NCBI RefSeq assembly: GCF_000725125.1
Contig: NZ_JFCB01000015.1
Span: 62,001 to 126,000 of the forward strand
DNA from: Streptomyces toyocaensis
GTDB lineage: Bacteria > Actinomycetota > Actinomycetes > Streptomycetales > Streptomycetaceae
Reading direction: 5' to 3'
Length of the DNA stretch: 64,000 nt
In this document: in pieces, positions 1 through 9,143 of the stretch
Numbering within the stretch: the stretch's first letter is position 1
Layout of the letters: each line of letters opens with the position of its first letter
Translations under genes and position numbers: made by a program
Notes under the pieces: model-generated
What the model was told of the DNA's origin: nothing
Databases searched by the model: none
What the model saw: only the letters and a program-made list of their open reading frames with translations

Positions 1-1
1 C

Positions 2-409
2 GGCCAGCTGATCCCGGAGCTGACGGCGGCGGACAACGTGGCGCTGCCGCTGATGCTGGCCGGCGCCGACCGCGCCACGGCCCGGTCGGCGGCCGCGGAG
101 TGGCTGGAGCGGTTCGGGGCGCGGGGTCAGGAAGATCTGCGGCCCGGTGAGATGAGCGGCGGCCAGGCGCAGCGGACCGCGCTGGCCCGAGCGCTGGTCA
201 CCGGGCCCAGGGTGGTCTTCGCTGACGAGCCGACGGGCGCCCTGGACTCGCTGGCGGGCGAGCAGCTGATGACGGCCCTGGTGCACACGGCCCGCGAGAC
301 GGGCACGGCGGTGCTGCTGATCACGCACGACGCGCAGGTGGCCGCGTACGCGGACCGTGAAGTGCGGCTGCGCGACGGGGTCCTGGCGCCGCAGGGGGTG
401 GCGGCGTGA
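2..409 (+). CDS. ABC transporter ATP-binding protein (5' truncated by window edge)
   Basis: This is the C-terminal 135 residues of an ABC ATPase. The open frame runs in from the window edge (first codons read GQLIPELTAADNVALPLM, a Q-loop region), so the true start lies outside. Visible motifs are the signature EMSGGQAQR, Walker B VVFADEPTGALDS and the H-loop LLITHDAQVAAYAD. The pattern is that of the LolD/MacB class, which works with FtsX-fold permeases. The stop codon overlaps the start of the following permease gene (GTGA), so the two are probably translationally coupled subunits of one exporter or mechanotransmission complex. The substrate cannot be told. Confidence 0.93.
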   Translation, partial: GQLIPELTAADNVALPLMLAGADRATARSAAAEWLERFGARGQEDLRPGEMSGGQAQRTALARALVTGPRVVFADEPTGALDSLAGEQLMTALVHTARETGTAVLLITHDAQVAAYADREVRLRDGVLAPQGVAA

Positions 410-1773
410 CAGCCTCCCTCACCTCCGACCTGCGGCTGGCCTGGCGGCTCACCCGTGGTTCCGACCGGCGCGAGGGGTGGCGGATCGCGCTCACGGCGAC
501 CGGGGCGGCGCTCGCGACCGGGTTCGCACTGGCGGCCGGCGCCTTGGCCTCGTTGCGCGGCGACCACGTCTCCGTGTCCCTCGCCGAGGGTCTGCTCAGC
601 CGGCCCGGTACGCGCGCCGGGGTGATCCTCGCCCTGCTGCTCCTCCTCGTCCCGGTGCTCGGCTTCCTCGGCCAGTGCGCCCGGATCGGGGCGGTGCACC
701 GCGACCGGCGGCTGGCCGGACTGCGGCTGGCGGGGGCGACGCCGGGACAGGTGCGGCGGATCGCGGCACTGGAGACCGGTCTGGCCTGTCTGCTCGGCTC
801 GGCGGTCGCGACGGCCGCCTCGGTGCCGGTCCTGCTGGGGACGTGGGAGCGGCCGGCCGTGCTCACCTGGGTGGTGCTCGCACTGGTCGCGGTCAGCGTG
901 CCGGCACTGGGCGCGGCGACGGGCGCCCTCGCGCTGCGGCGGGTGGTGGCCTCGCCGCTCGGCTGGGTGCGCCGCGTCGGCCCGGCACGGTCGGGGCGCG
1001 GGCCGGGCCGGCTGTTCCTCGTGTCGCTGCTGCTGGTGGCCGGGCTGGCGCTGCTCGCGGCGAACACCACCTCAGCCGGCCCCCGCGGCCCGATGCAGCT
1101 GCGGACCCCGATGACGGTGTTCGCGGCGCTGCTCGGGGTCGGCGCGGGCGCGGTGTGGCTGTCCGGTGCGGTGTGCCGTCTGGTGGGGCGCACCCTGGCC
1201 GGCCGGGCCCGCTCGGCGGCGACGCTGATCGCGGCGGAGCGGCTGCGCGACGACCCGTGGGCGGCGGCCCGCACGCACGCGGCGGTCCTGCTGGTGACGG
1301 TGATGGGCACCGGGTTCGTGGGCGTACGGCAGGCGTTCCTCGACACGCTGTACGAGGACCGGCAACTCGGGGAGAGCATCACGTACTACACGACGGGGCT
1401 GGACCTGACCGCCGCCGCGATCGCGGTGGGCCTGGTGATCACCCTGTCCGCGCTCGCCGTCGGCACCGCCGAGTCGCTCTCCACCCGCCGCCGGGGCCTG
1501 GCCGCGCAGGCCGCCGCCGGGGTGCAGCGCGCGGTGCTGCACCGGGCGCTGATCCTGGAGACCGCGCTGCCGCTCGCGCCGTCCCTGCTGGTGGCGGGCG
1601 CCGGTGGGGCGGCGGTGGGGGCCGGCTACTCCGCGGTCACCGCGTCCGGCTCCCTGCCGTGGGCCGCGCTGCTGGTCCCGCTCACGGTCTACGCCGCCTG
1701 CCTCCTGTCTGCGGCCACCGCTCTCCCGCTCCTGCGCCGCACGCTCCGCCCGTCGGAACTGCGCCACGCCTGA
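406..1773 (+). CDS. FtsX-like ABC transporter permease
   Basis: This 455-residue membrane protein starts at a GTG that overlaps the ATPase stop by four bases. Hydrophobic segments occur near residues 20-45, 75-95, 120-165 and 200-255, with a second cluster in the last 120 residues. This matches the FtsX/MacB-type permease plan with a membrane cluster at each end. The tail contains the typical run LSALAVGTAESLSTRRRG (residues about 345-365), followed by the motif of a conserved cytoplasmic loop. With the preceding ATPase it should form a type VII-like ABC complex. The function in Streptomyces is unknown; many such pairs are linked to antibiotic or envelope stress responses, but no two-component system is in view here. 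Confidence 0.9.
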   Translation: MTASLTSDLRLAWRLTRGSDRREGWRIALTATGAALATGFALAAGALASLRGDHVSVSLAEGLLSRPGTRAGVILALLLLLVPVLGFLGQCARIGAVHRDRRLAGLRLAGATPGQVRRIAALETGLACLLGSAVATAASVPVLLGTWERPAVLTWVVLALVAVSVPALGAATGALALRRVVASPLGWVRRVGPARSGRGPGRLFLVSLLLVAGLALLAANTTSAGPRGPMQLRTPMTVFAALLGVGAGAVWLSGAVCRLVGRTLAGRARSAATLIAAERLRDDPWAAARTHAAVLLVTVMGTGFVGVRQAFLDTLYEDRQLGESITYYTTGLDLTAAAIAVGLVITLSALAVGTAESLSTRRRGLAAQAAAGVQRAVLHRALILETALPLAPSLLVAGAGGAAVGAGYSAVTASGSLPWAALLVPLTVYAACLLSAATALPLLRRTLRPSELRHA

Positions 1774-1788
1774 TCTCCGGCCGGGCCC

Positions 1789-1818
1789 GGCCCCGGGGGA
1801 ACGGGGTCCCCCGGGGCC
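1789..1818 (+). terminator. Terminator-like hairpin after the ABC permease
   Basis: A perfect 12-bp inverted repeat (GGCCCCGGGGGA / TCCCCCGGGGCC) with a six-base loop lies 16 bases after the permease stop. It sits between two convergent genes and could end transcription from both sides. There is no T-tract. Confidence 0.55.
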
Positions 1819-1856
1819 GGGGGGCCGTGATGTCGATGCGAAGGCCCGGACCGACG

Positions 1857-2393
1857 TCAGGCCGACAGGCCGTCGATCCGGGCCATGGCGTCGTCGGCGC
1901 CGTACGGCTGCAGGTACGGCAGCCAGCGTGGATCCCTGTGCCCGGTGCCGATGATGCGCCAGGCCAGACCCGTGGGCGGGGCGGGTTTGTGGCGCAGGCG
2001 CCAGCCCAGCTCGAACAGGTGGCGGTCGGCCTTCACGTGGTTGCAGCGGCGGCAGGAGGCCACCACGTTGTCCCAGACGTGCTTGCCCCCGCGACTGCGC
2101 GGGATGACGTGGTCGACGCTGGTTGCGACGCCACCGCAGTACATGCACCGGCCCCCGTCACGGGCGAACAGCGCCCGGCGGGTGAGGGGAACGGGCCCCC
2201 GGTAGGGGACCCGCACGAAACGCTTGAGCCGGACCACGCTGGGTGCGGGGACTGTGACGGTCGCGCTGTGCAGATGGGCGCCGGTCTCCTCGAGGCAGAC
2301 TGCCTTGTTCTCGAGGACGAGCACGAGCGCTCGGCGGAGCGGTACGACGCCGAGCGGCTCGTACGACGCGTTGAGGACCAGGACATGCGGCAC
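1857..2393 (-). CDS. HNH endonuclease family protein
   Basis: This 178-residue protein begins MPHVLVLNASYEPLGVV, a start typical of a small HNH nuclease family common in actinobacteria. The HNH zinc/metal core is visible as CMYCGG...TSVDHVIPRSRGG...WDNVVASCRRCNHVK (residues about 94-140). It has the CxxC pair, the DH catalytic histidine, the central N and a second CxxC. The family cuts or nicks DNA, but the chromosomal copy's role is unknown. It stands alone, convergent with the ABC permease and divergent from the MscS gene. No toxin-antitoxin or phage neighbour is seen. Confidence 0.88.
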   Translation of the reverse strand: MPHVLVLNASYEPLGVVPLRRALVLVLENKAVCLEETGAHLHSATVTVPAPSVVRLKRFVRVPYRGPVPLTRRALFARDGGRCMYCGGVATSVDHVIPRSRGGKHVWDNVVASCRRCNHVKADRHLFELGWRLRHKPAPPTGLAWRIIGTGHRDPRWLPYLQPYGADDAMARIDGLSA

Positions 2394-2707
2394 GGACGGC
2401 CTCCTTGTACGCCGGCGGCGCGTGGCTCGCGCCGGGACGATCCGTAGTCAGTCTCCCCTCATGCCTGGTGGACGCGCCACCATGTCCCGGTAACGGGCTG
2501 GGAGTGTTTTCGACCACATCCCGATTCATCCCCAGGACCATGGCCTGTTCAAGCACGGGTGAGGGCGGTCTCTTCTTCCCACACGGGGCCGTTCCCCCCA
2601 CAATGCCCCGTTAGTGTGGTGGTTCTGCCCGTCCGGTGACCCGATCGTGACCTCGCCGGACTTGACCGCCGCACCGGGGGCAGACCGTGCACCTGGAGGT
2701 ACCTGCT
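2394..2707. other. Divergent intergenic region between HNH gene and MscS gene
   Basis: This 314-bp spacer must hold the promoters for both divergent genes. It contains an HNH upstream half and an mscS upstream half; no ORF with convincing codon bias, RNA gene or clear repeat was seen. A GGAGGT ribosome binding site at 2695-2700 belongs to the MscS gene. Confidence 0.5.
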
Positions 2708-3793
2708 GTGTCCTTGTCCGCCGTCCTGTCGGCCGTCGACCCGTCGCCGACGCCCTCGGAGTCCGGGACCCCGCGGGTGCCCTCGCTCCAGGACGCCCAG
2801 GAGAGCGCCACGAACGCCGCCGGCTGGGTCGAGGAGAACTGGTCGACGTGGCTCGCCATAGGGCTCAGGGTCCTGCTGATCCTGGTGATCGCGGTCGTGC
2901 TGAGAGTCGTGGTGCGGCGGGCGATCACCCAGCTCGTCGACCGCATGTCCCGGACCGGCCAGACGGTGGACGGCTCCTCGCTGGGCGGTCTGCTGGTGAA
3001 CGCCGAGCGGCGCCGTCAGCGCTCGCAGGCGATCGGCTCGGTGCTGCGCTCGGTGGCCTCGTTCCTGATCCTGGGCACGGCCGGGCTGATGGTCCTCGGC
3101 ACGTTCCAGATCAATCTGGCCCCGCTGCTGGCCTCGGCCGGTGTGGCGGGCGTGGCGATCGGTTTCGGCGCGCGCAACCTGGTGACGGACTTCCTGTCCG
3201 GCGTCTTCATGATCCTGGAGGACCAGTACGGCGTCGGCGACTCGATCGACGCGGGCGTGGCCTCCGGGGAGGTGATCGAGGTCGGGCTGCGGGTGACCAA
3301 GCTGCGCGGGGACAACGGCGAGATCTGGTACGTCCGCAACGGCGAGGTCAAGCGCATAGGCAACCTCTCCCAGGGCTGGGCGACCGCGGGCGTCGACGTC
3401 ACGGTCCGTTCCGACGAGGACCTGGACCGGGTGAAGGCCACGCTGAGCGAGGTCGCCGAGAAGATGGGCAAGGAGGAGCCCTGGAACGAGCTCCTGTGGA
3501 GCCCGGTCGAGGTGCTCGGCCTGGACTCGGTGCTGCTGGACTCGATGGTGGTCCGCGTCTCGGCGAAGACCATGCCGGGCAAGTCCCTGACCGTCGAGCG
3601 GGAGCTGCGCTGGCGCATCAAGCGCGCCCTCGACGCCTCCGGCATCCGCATCGTCGGCGGCGCCACGGCGACGGAGGACGCCCCGCCCGCCGACCCGACG
3701 GCCGGGATCGCGGCCCCCTCCGCCTACGCGAGCACGGTCTCCCCCCAGTCGATGGCCGCGTCCCCGCTGCCCCCGACGAGCACCACGAAGTAG
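2708..3793 (+). CDS. Small-conductance mechanosensitive channel family (MscS) protein
   Basis: I choose the GTG at 2708 because a strong GGAGGT lies at 2695-2700 with a seven-base spacer; an in-frame GTG at 2687 would precede that site. The 361-residue product has a short N-terminal segment and a membrane span around residues 50-72. A second span near 110-135 is followed by the MscS pore helix and beta-domain signature (ASAGVAGVAIGFGARNLV, then the DFLSGVFMILEDQY region, about residues 145-175). The cytoplasmic beta and alpha/beta domains follow, and the tail is proline/alanine-rich. It is expected in the plasma membrane as an osmotic safety valve or small-solute channel. Confidence 0.93.
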   Translation: MSLSAVLSAVDPSPTPSESGTPRVPSLQDAQESATNAAGWVEENWSTWLAIGLRVLLILVIAVVLRVVVRRAITQLVDRMSRTGQTVDGSSLGGLLVNAERRRQRSQAIGSVLRSVASFLILGTAGLMVLGTFQINLAPLLASAGVAGVAIGFGARNLVTDFLSGVFMILEDQYGVGDSIDAGVASGEVIEVGLRVTKLRGDNGEIWYVRNGEVKRIGNLSQGWATAGVDVTVRSDEDLDRVKATLSEVAEKMGKEEPWNELLWSPVEVLGLDSVLLDSMVVRVSAKTMPGKSLTVERELRWRIKRALDASGIRIVGGATATEDAPPADPTAGIAAPSAYASTVSPQSMAASPLPPTSTTK

Positions 3794-3809
3794 CCGCCGG
3801 CCCGCACGA

Positions 3810-3844
3810 GGGCGGCACCCGGGACTCCCCGGGCGCCGCCCTTT
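3810..3844 (+). terminator. Rho-independent-like terminator after MscS
   Basis: An imperfect GC-rich stem (GGGCGGCACCCGGG pairing with CCCGGGCGCCGCCC) is followed by TTT. It lies 16 bases after the MscS stop. Confidence 0.65.
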
Positions 3845-3897
3845 CCCGTTTCCCTTGACGCCCCCTCCGCAGCGGGCTTACGTTCCTCCCGCACCGA

Positions 3898-3912
3898 CAG
3901 GAAACTTTCCTG
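3898..3912. promoter_or_regulatory. Palindromic operator candidate upstream of the ROK regulator
   Basis: CAGGAAACTTTCCTG is a perfect 7+1+7 inverted repeat, located 30 bases before the ROK-family start codon. Its size and AT-rich centre suit a dimeric winged-helix repressor, and its place suggests autoregulation of the ROK/GH4/kinase operon. The assignment is by position and symmetry only. Confidence 0.6.
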
Positions 3913-3941
3913 ACAGTAGTGCCCGAGCCGAGGAAGGGCAG

Positions 3942-5168
3942 GTGCCGCATTCCATGGCAGGAACCGCCGGTACGCCCGGCACCCCGCGCGTGCTGCGCGC
4001 CATGAACGACCGCGCCGCCCTGGACCTGCTGCTGGAGCACGGGCCCCTGTCGCGCACCCGGATCGGCACGCTCACCGGCCTGTCCAAGCCCACCGCCTCC
4101 CAGCTCCTGGCCCGCCTGGAAGCGGCCGGCCTGGTCCTCGCCACCGGCACCACCGAGGGACGCCCCGGCCCCAGCGCCCAGCTGTACGAGGTCAACCCGT
4201 CCGCCGGCCACGCGGCCGGCCTCGACGTCACGCCCCGGCGGATCCGCGCCGCCGTCGCCGACCTCACCGGCCGCACGGTCGGCCACGTGGAACTCCCCAC
4301 CCCCGGCCGCCGTGCCGCCGTCCCCGTCGTCCAGCAGGTCACCGACGCCCTGGACGGCGCGGTGGAGGCGGCGGGACTGTCGCGGGCCGACATCCACCGC
4401 CTCGTCATCGGGACACCGGGCGCCTTCGACCCGAACACCGGCCGTCTCCGCTACGCCTCCCACCTCCCCGGCTGGCACTCCCCCACCCTGCTCGACGACC
4501 TGGCCGCCGCGCTGGGGATGCCGTTCGAGTACGAGAACGACGTCAACCTGGTCGCCCTCGCCGAGCAGCGCCTCGGCGCGGCGCGCGGCCACACCGACTT
4601 CGTCCTCCTGTGGAACGAGGAGGGCCTGGGCGCCGCCCTGGTGCTCGGCGGCCGGCTGCACCGCGGCTGGACGGGCGGCGCCGGTGAGGTCGGCTTCCTG
4701 CCGGTGCCCGGCACGCCGCTGGTCCGCCGGGTCACCAAGGCGGGCAGCGGCGGCTTCCAGGAGCTGGCCGGCTCCCGGGCCGTGCTCCGGCTCGCCCGCG
4801 AGCTGGGCATCGAGGACATCCCGCGGGGCCCTTGCGCCGAGGCGGCCGCCGCCCTCCTGGAGCGCGCGGCGGCGGCCCCCGTCGACGGACCCCGCCACCG
4901 CCTCCTGCGGACCTACGCCACCCGCCTGGCCACCGGCCTGGCCTCCCTGGTCTCCGTCCTGGACCCCGAACTCGTCGTCCTGAGCGGCACCGGCCTCACC
5001 TCCGGAGGCGAGGCGCTGCGCGCGCTGGTCCAGGCCGAACTGGAGGAACTGGCCGCCCCCCGTCCCCGCCTCGTCGTGGGCCACGTCCGTGCACGGCCCG
5101 TGCTGCGCGGCGCGCTGGAGAGCGCGCTGGCGACCACCCGCGACGAGGTCTTCGACACCTCCCGCTAG
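3942..5168 (+). CDS. ROK family transcriptional regulator
   Basis: This is a 408-residue ROK repressor. The GTG at 3942 is preferred because AGGAAGGG lies just upstream; an ATG at 3954 is the alternative. The N-terminal winged helix reads GPLSRTRIGTLTGLSKPTAS (about residues 30-50), followed by the sugar-kinase-like ROK domain with GTPGAFDPNTGRLRYASHLPGW and YENDVNLVALAEQR. The zinc-binding CxCGxxGC motif usual in ROK proteins is absent: the GEVGFLPV segment is followed directly by PGTP without cysteines. The gene heads a cluster with a GH4 glycosidase and a sugar kinase, so it probably represses them until a sugar or sugar phosphate binds. Confidence 0.9.
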   Translation: MPHSMAGTAGTPGTPRVLRAMNDRAALDLLLEHGPLSRTRIGTLTGLSKPTASQLLARLEAAGLVLATGTTEGRPGPSAQLYEVNPSAGHAAGLDVTPRRIRAAVADLTGRTVGHVELPTPGRRAAVPVVQQVTDALDGAVEAAGLSRADIHRLVIGTPGAFDPNTGRLRYASHLPGWHSPTLLDDLAAALGMPFEYENDVNLVALAEQRLGAARGHTDFVLLWNEEGLGAALVLGGRLHRGWTGGAGEVGFLPVPGTPLVRRVTKAGSGGFQELAGSRAVLRLARELGIEDIPRGPCAEAAAALLERAAAAPVDGPRHRLLRTYATRLATGLASLVSVLDPELVVLSGTGLTSGGEALRALVQAELEELAAPRPRLVVGHVRARPVLRGALESALATTRDEVFDTSR

Positions 5169-5220
5169 GTGTTCTCCTTCGCCCAGAAGGCGTCACCCTC
5201 ACCGGAACGAAGGGATGACC

Positions 5221-6486
5221 GTGAAACTCACCGTGGTCGGCGGAGGCTCGACCTACACCCCCGAACTCATCGACGGCTTCGCCCGGCTGAGGGAGACCCT
5301 CCCCCTCACCGAGCTGGTCCTCACCGACCCGGCGACGGAGCGACTGGAGCTGATCGGCGCCCTGTCCCGCCGCATCCTCACCCGCCAGGGCCACCCCGGC
5401 ACGATCACCACGACCACCGACCTGGACGCCGCGGTCGACGGCGCGGACGCGGTCCTGCTCCAACTCCGCGTGGGCGGTCAGGCGGCCCGCCTGCAGGACG
5501 AGACCTGGCCCCTGGAATGCGGCTGCGTCGGCCAGGAGACCACCGGCGCGGGCGGACTGGCCAAGGCCCTGCGCACGGTCCCGGTCGTCCTGGACATCGC
5601 CGACCGCGTCCGCCGGGCCAGCCCGGACGCCTGGATCATCGACTTCACCAACCCCGTCGGCATCGTCACCCGGGCCCTGCTCCAGGCCGGCCACAAGGCA
5701 CTGGGCCTGTGCAACGTGGCCATCGGCCTCCAGCGCAAGTTCGCGGCGCTCCTGGACACCGACCCGGCCGCCCTCCACCTGGACCACGTGGGGCTCAACC
5801 ACCTCACCTGGGAGACGGCGGTCCGCGAAGGCGGCCCCGACGGCGAGGACGTCCTCCCCCGTCTCCTGGCCACCCACGGCGACACGATCGCCGCCGACCT
5901 CCGCCTCCCCCGCCCCCTCCTCGACCGCCTGGGCGTGGTCCCGTCCTACTACCTGCGCTACTTCTACGCGCACGACGAGGTCGTACGGGAACAGCGCACC
6001 CGTCCCTCCCGGGCGGCCGTGGTGGCCGACATGGAACGCCGCCTCCTGGCCCTCTACGCCGACCCGGCCCTCGCCGAGAAGCCGGCCCTGCTGGCCCGAC
6101 GCGGCGGCGCCTACTACTCCGAGGCGGCGGTCGACCTGGCAGCGGCCCTGCTCAGGGGCGCGGGATCCCCCCACCAGGTGGTCAACACCCGCAACAACGG
6201 CACCCTCCCCTTCCTCCCCGACGACGCGGTCGTCGAGGTCCAGGCGACGGTGGGCCCGAAGGGCGCGGTGCCCCTCCCCGTCGCCCCCGTCGACCCCCTC
6301 TTCGCGGGCCTCATGGCCCACGTCACCGCCTACGAGGACCTGGCCCTGGAAGCAGCCCTGCACGGCACCCGGGACCGCGTCTTCCGCGCCCTCCTGGCCC
6401 ACCCCCTGATCGCCCAGTGCGAGTACGCCGACACCCTCGCCGACAAGCTCGTCGCACACAACAGGGAGCACCTGACGTGGGCCTGA
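5221..6486 (+). CDS. 6-phospho-beta-glucosidase, glycoside hydrolase family 4
   Basis: This enzyme has 421 residues. I place the start at GTG 5221 because GAAGGG at 5209-5214 gives a six-base spacer; the ATG at 5215 would have none. The N-terminal Rossmann motif KLTVVGGGSTYTPEL binds NAD. The family features FTNPVGIVT, LCNVAIG (metal-site cysteine) and LDHVGLNHLTW (metal-site histidine) are present. GH4 enzymes use NAD and a divalent metal to cleave phosphorylated disaccharides by a redox-elimination mechanism in the cytoplasm. The subtype (6-phospho-beta-glucosidase rather than alpha-galactosidase) rests on overall resemblance. The next gene overlaps it by ten bases. Confidence 0.92.
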   Translation: MKLTVVGGGSTYTPELIDGFARLRETLPLTELVLTDPATERLELIGALSRRILTRQGHPGTITTTTDLDAAVDGADAVLLQLRVGGQAARLQDETWPLECGCVGQETTGAGGLAKALRTVPVVLDIADRVRRASPDAWIIDFTNPVGIVTRALLQAGHKALGLCNVAIGLQRKFAALLDTDPAALHLDHVGLNHLTWETAVREGGPDGEDVLPRLLATHGDTIAADLRLPRPLLDRLGVVPSYYLRYFYAHDEVVREQRTRPSRAAVVADMERRLLALYADPALAEKPALLARRGGAYYSEAAVDLAAALLRGAGSPHQVVNTRNNGTLPFLPDDAVVEVQATVGPKGAVPLPVAPVDPLFAGLMAHVTAYEDLALEAALHGTRDRVFRALLAHPLIAQCEYADTLADKLVAHNREHLTWA

Positions 6487-7448
6487 CCGCAGGCGTCCTC
6501 GCCATCGACGCCGGCAACAGCAAGACCGACGTGGCGGTGGTCGCCCATGACGGCACGGTGCTGGCGACGGCCCGGGGGGAGGGCTTCCGTCCCCCGGCCG
6601 TGGGCCTCGCCACGGCGATGGGCGTCCTCGCCGCCACCGTCACCCGGGCCCTGACCGCCGCCGGCGTCCCCGCCGTCGCCCATGTCTCGGCCTGCCTGGC
6701 CAACGCCGACCTGCCCGCCGAGGAGCAAGGGCTGACGGCGGCACTGACGGCGTGCGGCTGGGGCAGGACCGTCGAGGTGCGCAACGACACGTTCGCGATC
6801 CTGCGGGCGGGGGTGACCGAGCCGCGGGGCGTGGCCGTCGTCTGCGGCGCGGGCATCAACTGCGTGGGCATGCGTCCCGACGGCCGTACGGCGCGCTTCC
6901 CGGCGCTCGGTCGTATCTCCGGTGACTGGGGCGGGGGCTGGGCGCTGGCCGAGGAGGCCCTCTGGCACGCGGCCCGCGCGGACGACGGGCGCGGCGCGCC
7001 CACGGAGCTGGCGGACGCGCTCCCGGCACACTTCGGGCTGCCCGGCATGCCCGCGCTGATCGAGGCACTGCACCTGGGGACGGTGTCCCCGGCCCGGCGC
7101 CACGAACTCGCCCCGGTCCTCTTCGCCACCGCGGCGCAGGGGGACGGGGTCGCGCGGGCGATCGTGGACCGGCAGGCGCAGGAGATCGTGACGATGGCGG
7201 TGGTCGCTCTCACGCGGCTGGATCTGCTGGACGAGGAGACGCCCGTGCTGCTGGGCGGGGGTGTGCTGGCGGCGCGGCACACCCTGCTGAACGACCGCAT
7301 CCACACCCTGCTCACCGAGCGGGCGCCCAAGGCGGTGCCCCGGGTGGTCACGGCGAGCCCTGTGCTGGGGGCGGGGCTGCTGGGACTGGACCACGTGTCG
7401 GCACGGCGGTCCGCCCTGGCACGCCTGCGCGCGCATTACGAGGGCTGA
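6477..7448 (+). CDS. BadF/BadG-type ATPase, N-acetylglucosamine kinase-like
   Basis: This is a 323-residue actin-fold kinase. The start is the GTG at 6477, ten bases inside the GH4 gene, with AGGGAG upstream at a nine-base spacer. The phosphate-1 motif IDAGNSKTDVAVV, the connector GAGINCVG, GDWGGGWALAEEA and the adenosine motif LLGGGVLAA are visible. The family includes N-acetylglucosamine kinases and the ATPase subunits of aromatic-CoA reductases. Sitting behind a ROK regulator and GH4 glycosidase, it most likely phosphorylates a sugar released or used by that pathway. No sugar transporter is encoded next to it, so uptake must come from elsewhere. Confidence 0.87.
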   Translation: MGLTAGVLAIDAGNSKTDVAVVAHDGTVLATARGEGFRPPAVGLATAMGVLAATVTRALTAAGVPAVAHVSACLANADLPAEEQGLTAALTACGWGRTVEVRNDTFAILRAGVTEPRGVAVVCGAGINCVGMRPDGRTARFPALGRISGDWGGGWALAEEALWHAARADDGRGAPTELADALPAHFGLPGMPALIEALHLGTVSPARRHELAPVLFATAAQGDGVARAIVDRQAQEIVTMAVVALTRLDLLDEETPVLLGGGVLAARHTLLNDRIHTLLTERAPKAVPRVVTASPVLGAGLLGLDHVSARRSALARLRAHYEG

Positions 7449-7709
7449 CACCCCGACCCACCCACCACCCGAAGGCGCCACCCGAGCCCCCACCGCAGGG
7501 AAAGCCGCGCCGCAGGCGTACGACCACCCACCCGCACATGGAACCGAACCGAATCGCCGGGCGTGTTCCTGGGCAGGGCGGGACAGGGGCGGCGGTGGCG
7601 GAATTCCCGGCAATCGCGCCGCAATCGGATCAAGATCGTGCCAAGGCCGGTGCATATGTCAGTCCCGGCGGCGATACTTGCCGCGGAGGATGACCATGGG
7701 GGAGGTCAC

Positions 7710-9143
7710 ATGACACACACGCCGAACAGCACGGCACCACCACACAACGCCACCGCGTCCCCCCTGCCCGCGATCCCGCCGCAGCGCGCCACCCCGGCGC
7801 CCCCCGCGCCCCCCGCGCCCTCCACCCCCCGCCGCACCGCCTTCGCCGAGGGCGTCGACCGCCTGCGCCATGCCGCCACCACCGAACCCGGCCGCCTCCG
7901 CGTCATCGGCGCGGTCCTGGCCACCCTCGTCGTCGCGTTCGGCGCCGTGACGGCCTGGCAGATGACGGACCGTGCCGCGGCCGCGGACGACGTCCTCACC
8001 AGCAGCCAGCCCCTCACCTCCGACGCCGCCGACATCTACCGCTCCCTCGCCGACGCCAACACCACGGCCTCCAGCGGCTTCCTCGCGGGCGGTCAGGAGA
8101 CCGCCGCCTCCCGGGAGCGCTACGAGCGGGACATCCGCACCGCCGCCGCCAAACTCGTCAACGCCGCCGCCAACTCGCACCCCGGCTCCCCCTCCGCGGC
8201 GACGATCGCGAAGCTCAACCGCCTGCTCCCGGAGTACAAGGGCCTGGTGGAACGCGCCCGCACGTACAACCGCCAGGGCTACCCCGTCGGCGGCGCCTAC
8301 CTGCGGTACGCGAACGAGAAGATGCAGGAGGAGATGCTCCCGGCGGCGGAGGACCTCTACACCAGGGAGAACCAGCGCCTCCGTTCCGACTACGCGGACG
8401 CGACCCCGTACCCCTGGCCCGCGATCGCCCTCGGCGTCGTCGCGCTCGCGGCCCTCGGCTGGGCCCAGCGCCGCACCTACCTCCGCACCAACCGCGTGCT
8501 CAACCACGGCCTGGTGGCGGCGACGGCGACGGCGACCGTGGTCCTGCTGTGGCTGACGGTCGGCCACACCCTCGCCCGCTCGCACCTCGACGACTCCTAC
8601 GACCACGGCGTCCGCTCGCTCGACGTGCTGCACGACGCGCGCATCGCCTCCCTGAAGGCACGGGGCAACGAGAACCTGACCCTGGTGGCGCGCGGCGCGG
8701 AGACGACGACGGTGGGCGACGAGACGTACGACGCCTACGACTACGACTTCGGGCGCGACATGGACACCCTCGCCAAGGGCCTGGCCGGCGCGCAGCGACT
8801 CGCCGACGACGACAGCGGCGCGAAGCCGGTCACGGCGGCGGTGGGGAACATGACCGAGTGGAAGAAGCGCCACGAGGCCGCCCGTGAGCAGGACGAGAAC
8901 GGCAACTACCCGCAGGCGCTGGACATGGTGATCGGCGCCAGGGGCGCGACGGGCGAGTGCTTCGACAGCGTCGACGAGAACCTGGCCACCGCGCTGAAGC
9001 ACGAGGAGACCGAGTTCCGGCAGGCGGCCGGCGACGGCAGGGACGCGCTGACGGGCCTGCCGGCCGGCGCGGCGGTCCTGGCCGTGCTGGGCGCGGCCGG
9101 TGCGCTGCTGGGCATCGGCCGCAGGCTGTCGGAGTACCGATGA
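7710..9143 (+). CDS. glnX: GlnX-like four-helix membrane sensor protein
   Basis: The start is ATG 7710, with GGGGGAGGT five bases upstream. The 477-residue product has a Pro-rich cytoplasmic N-terminus, a membrane span at about 64-84, a first helical extracellular domain, spans at about 234-253 and 266-286, a second extracellular domain, and a last span at about 450-470. This topology and the order with the next genes match mycobacterial glnX-glnH-pknG, where GlnX relays amino-acid availability sensed by GlnH to the kinase PknG. It is the first gene of a seven-gene operon and overlaps the next gene by four bases. The identity rests on topology and synteny more than on a known motif. Confidence 0.75.
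   Translation: MTHTPNSTAPPHNATASPLPAIPPQRATPAPPAPPAPSTPRRTAFAEGVDRLRHAATTEPGRLRVIGAVLATLVVAFGAVTAWQMTDRAAAADDVLTSSQPLTSDAADIYRSLADANTTASSGFLAGGQETAASRERYERDIRTAAAKLVNAAANSHPGSPSAATIAKLNRLLPEYKGLVERARTYNRQGYPVGGAYLRYANEKMQEEMLPAAEDLYTRENQRLRSDYADATPYPWPAIALGVVALAALGWAQRRTYLRTNRVLNHGLVAATATATVVLLWLTVGHTLARSHLDDSYDHGVRSLDVLHDARIASLKARGNENLTLVARGAETTTVGDETYDAYDYDFGRDMDTLAKGLAGAQRLADDDSGAKPVTAAVGNMTEWKKRHEAAREQDENGNYPQALDMVIGARGATGECFDSVDENLATALKHEETEFRQAAGDGRDALTGLPAGAAVLAVLGAAGALLGIGRRLSEYR

Noticed and set aside
2687..2707. GTG 2687 as start of the MscS gene
   Set aside because: The strong GGAGGT lies downstream of it and fits GTG 2708.
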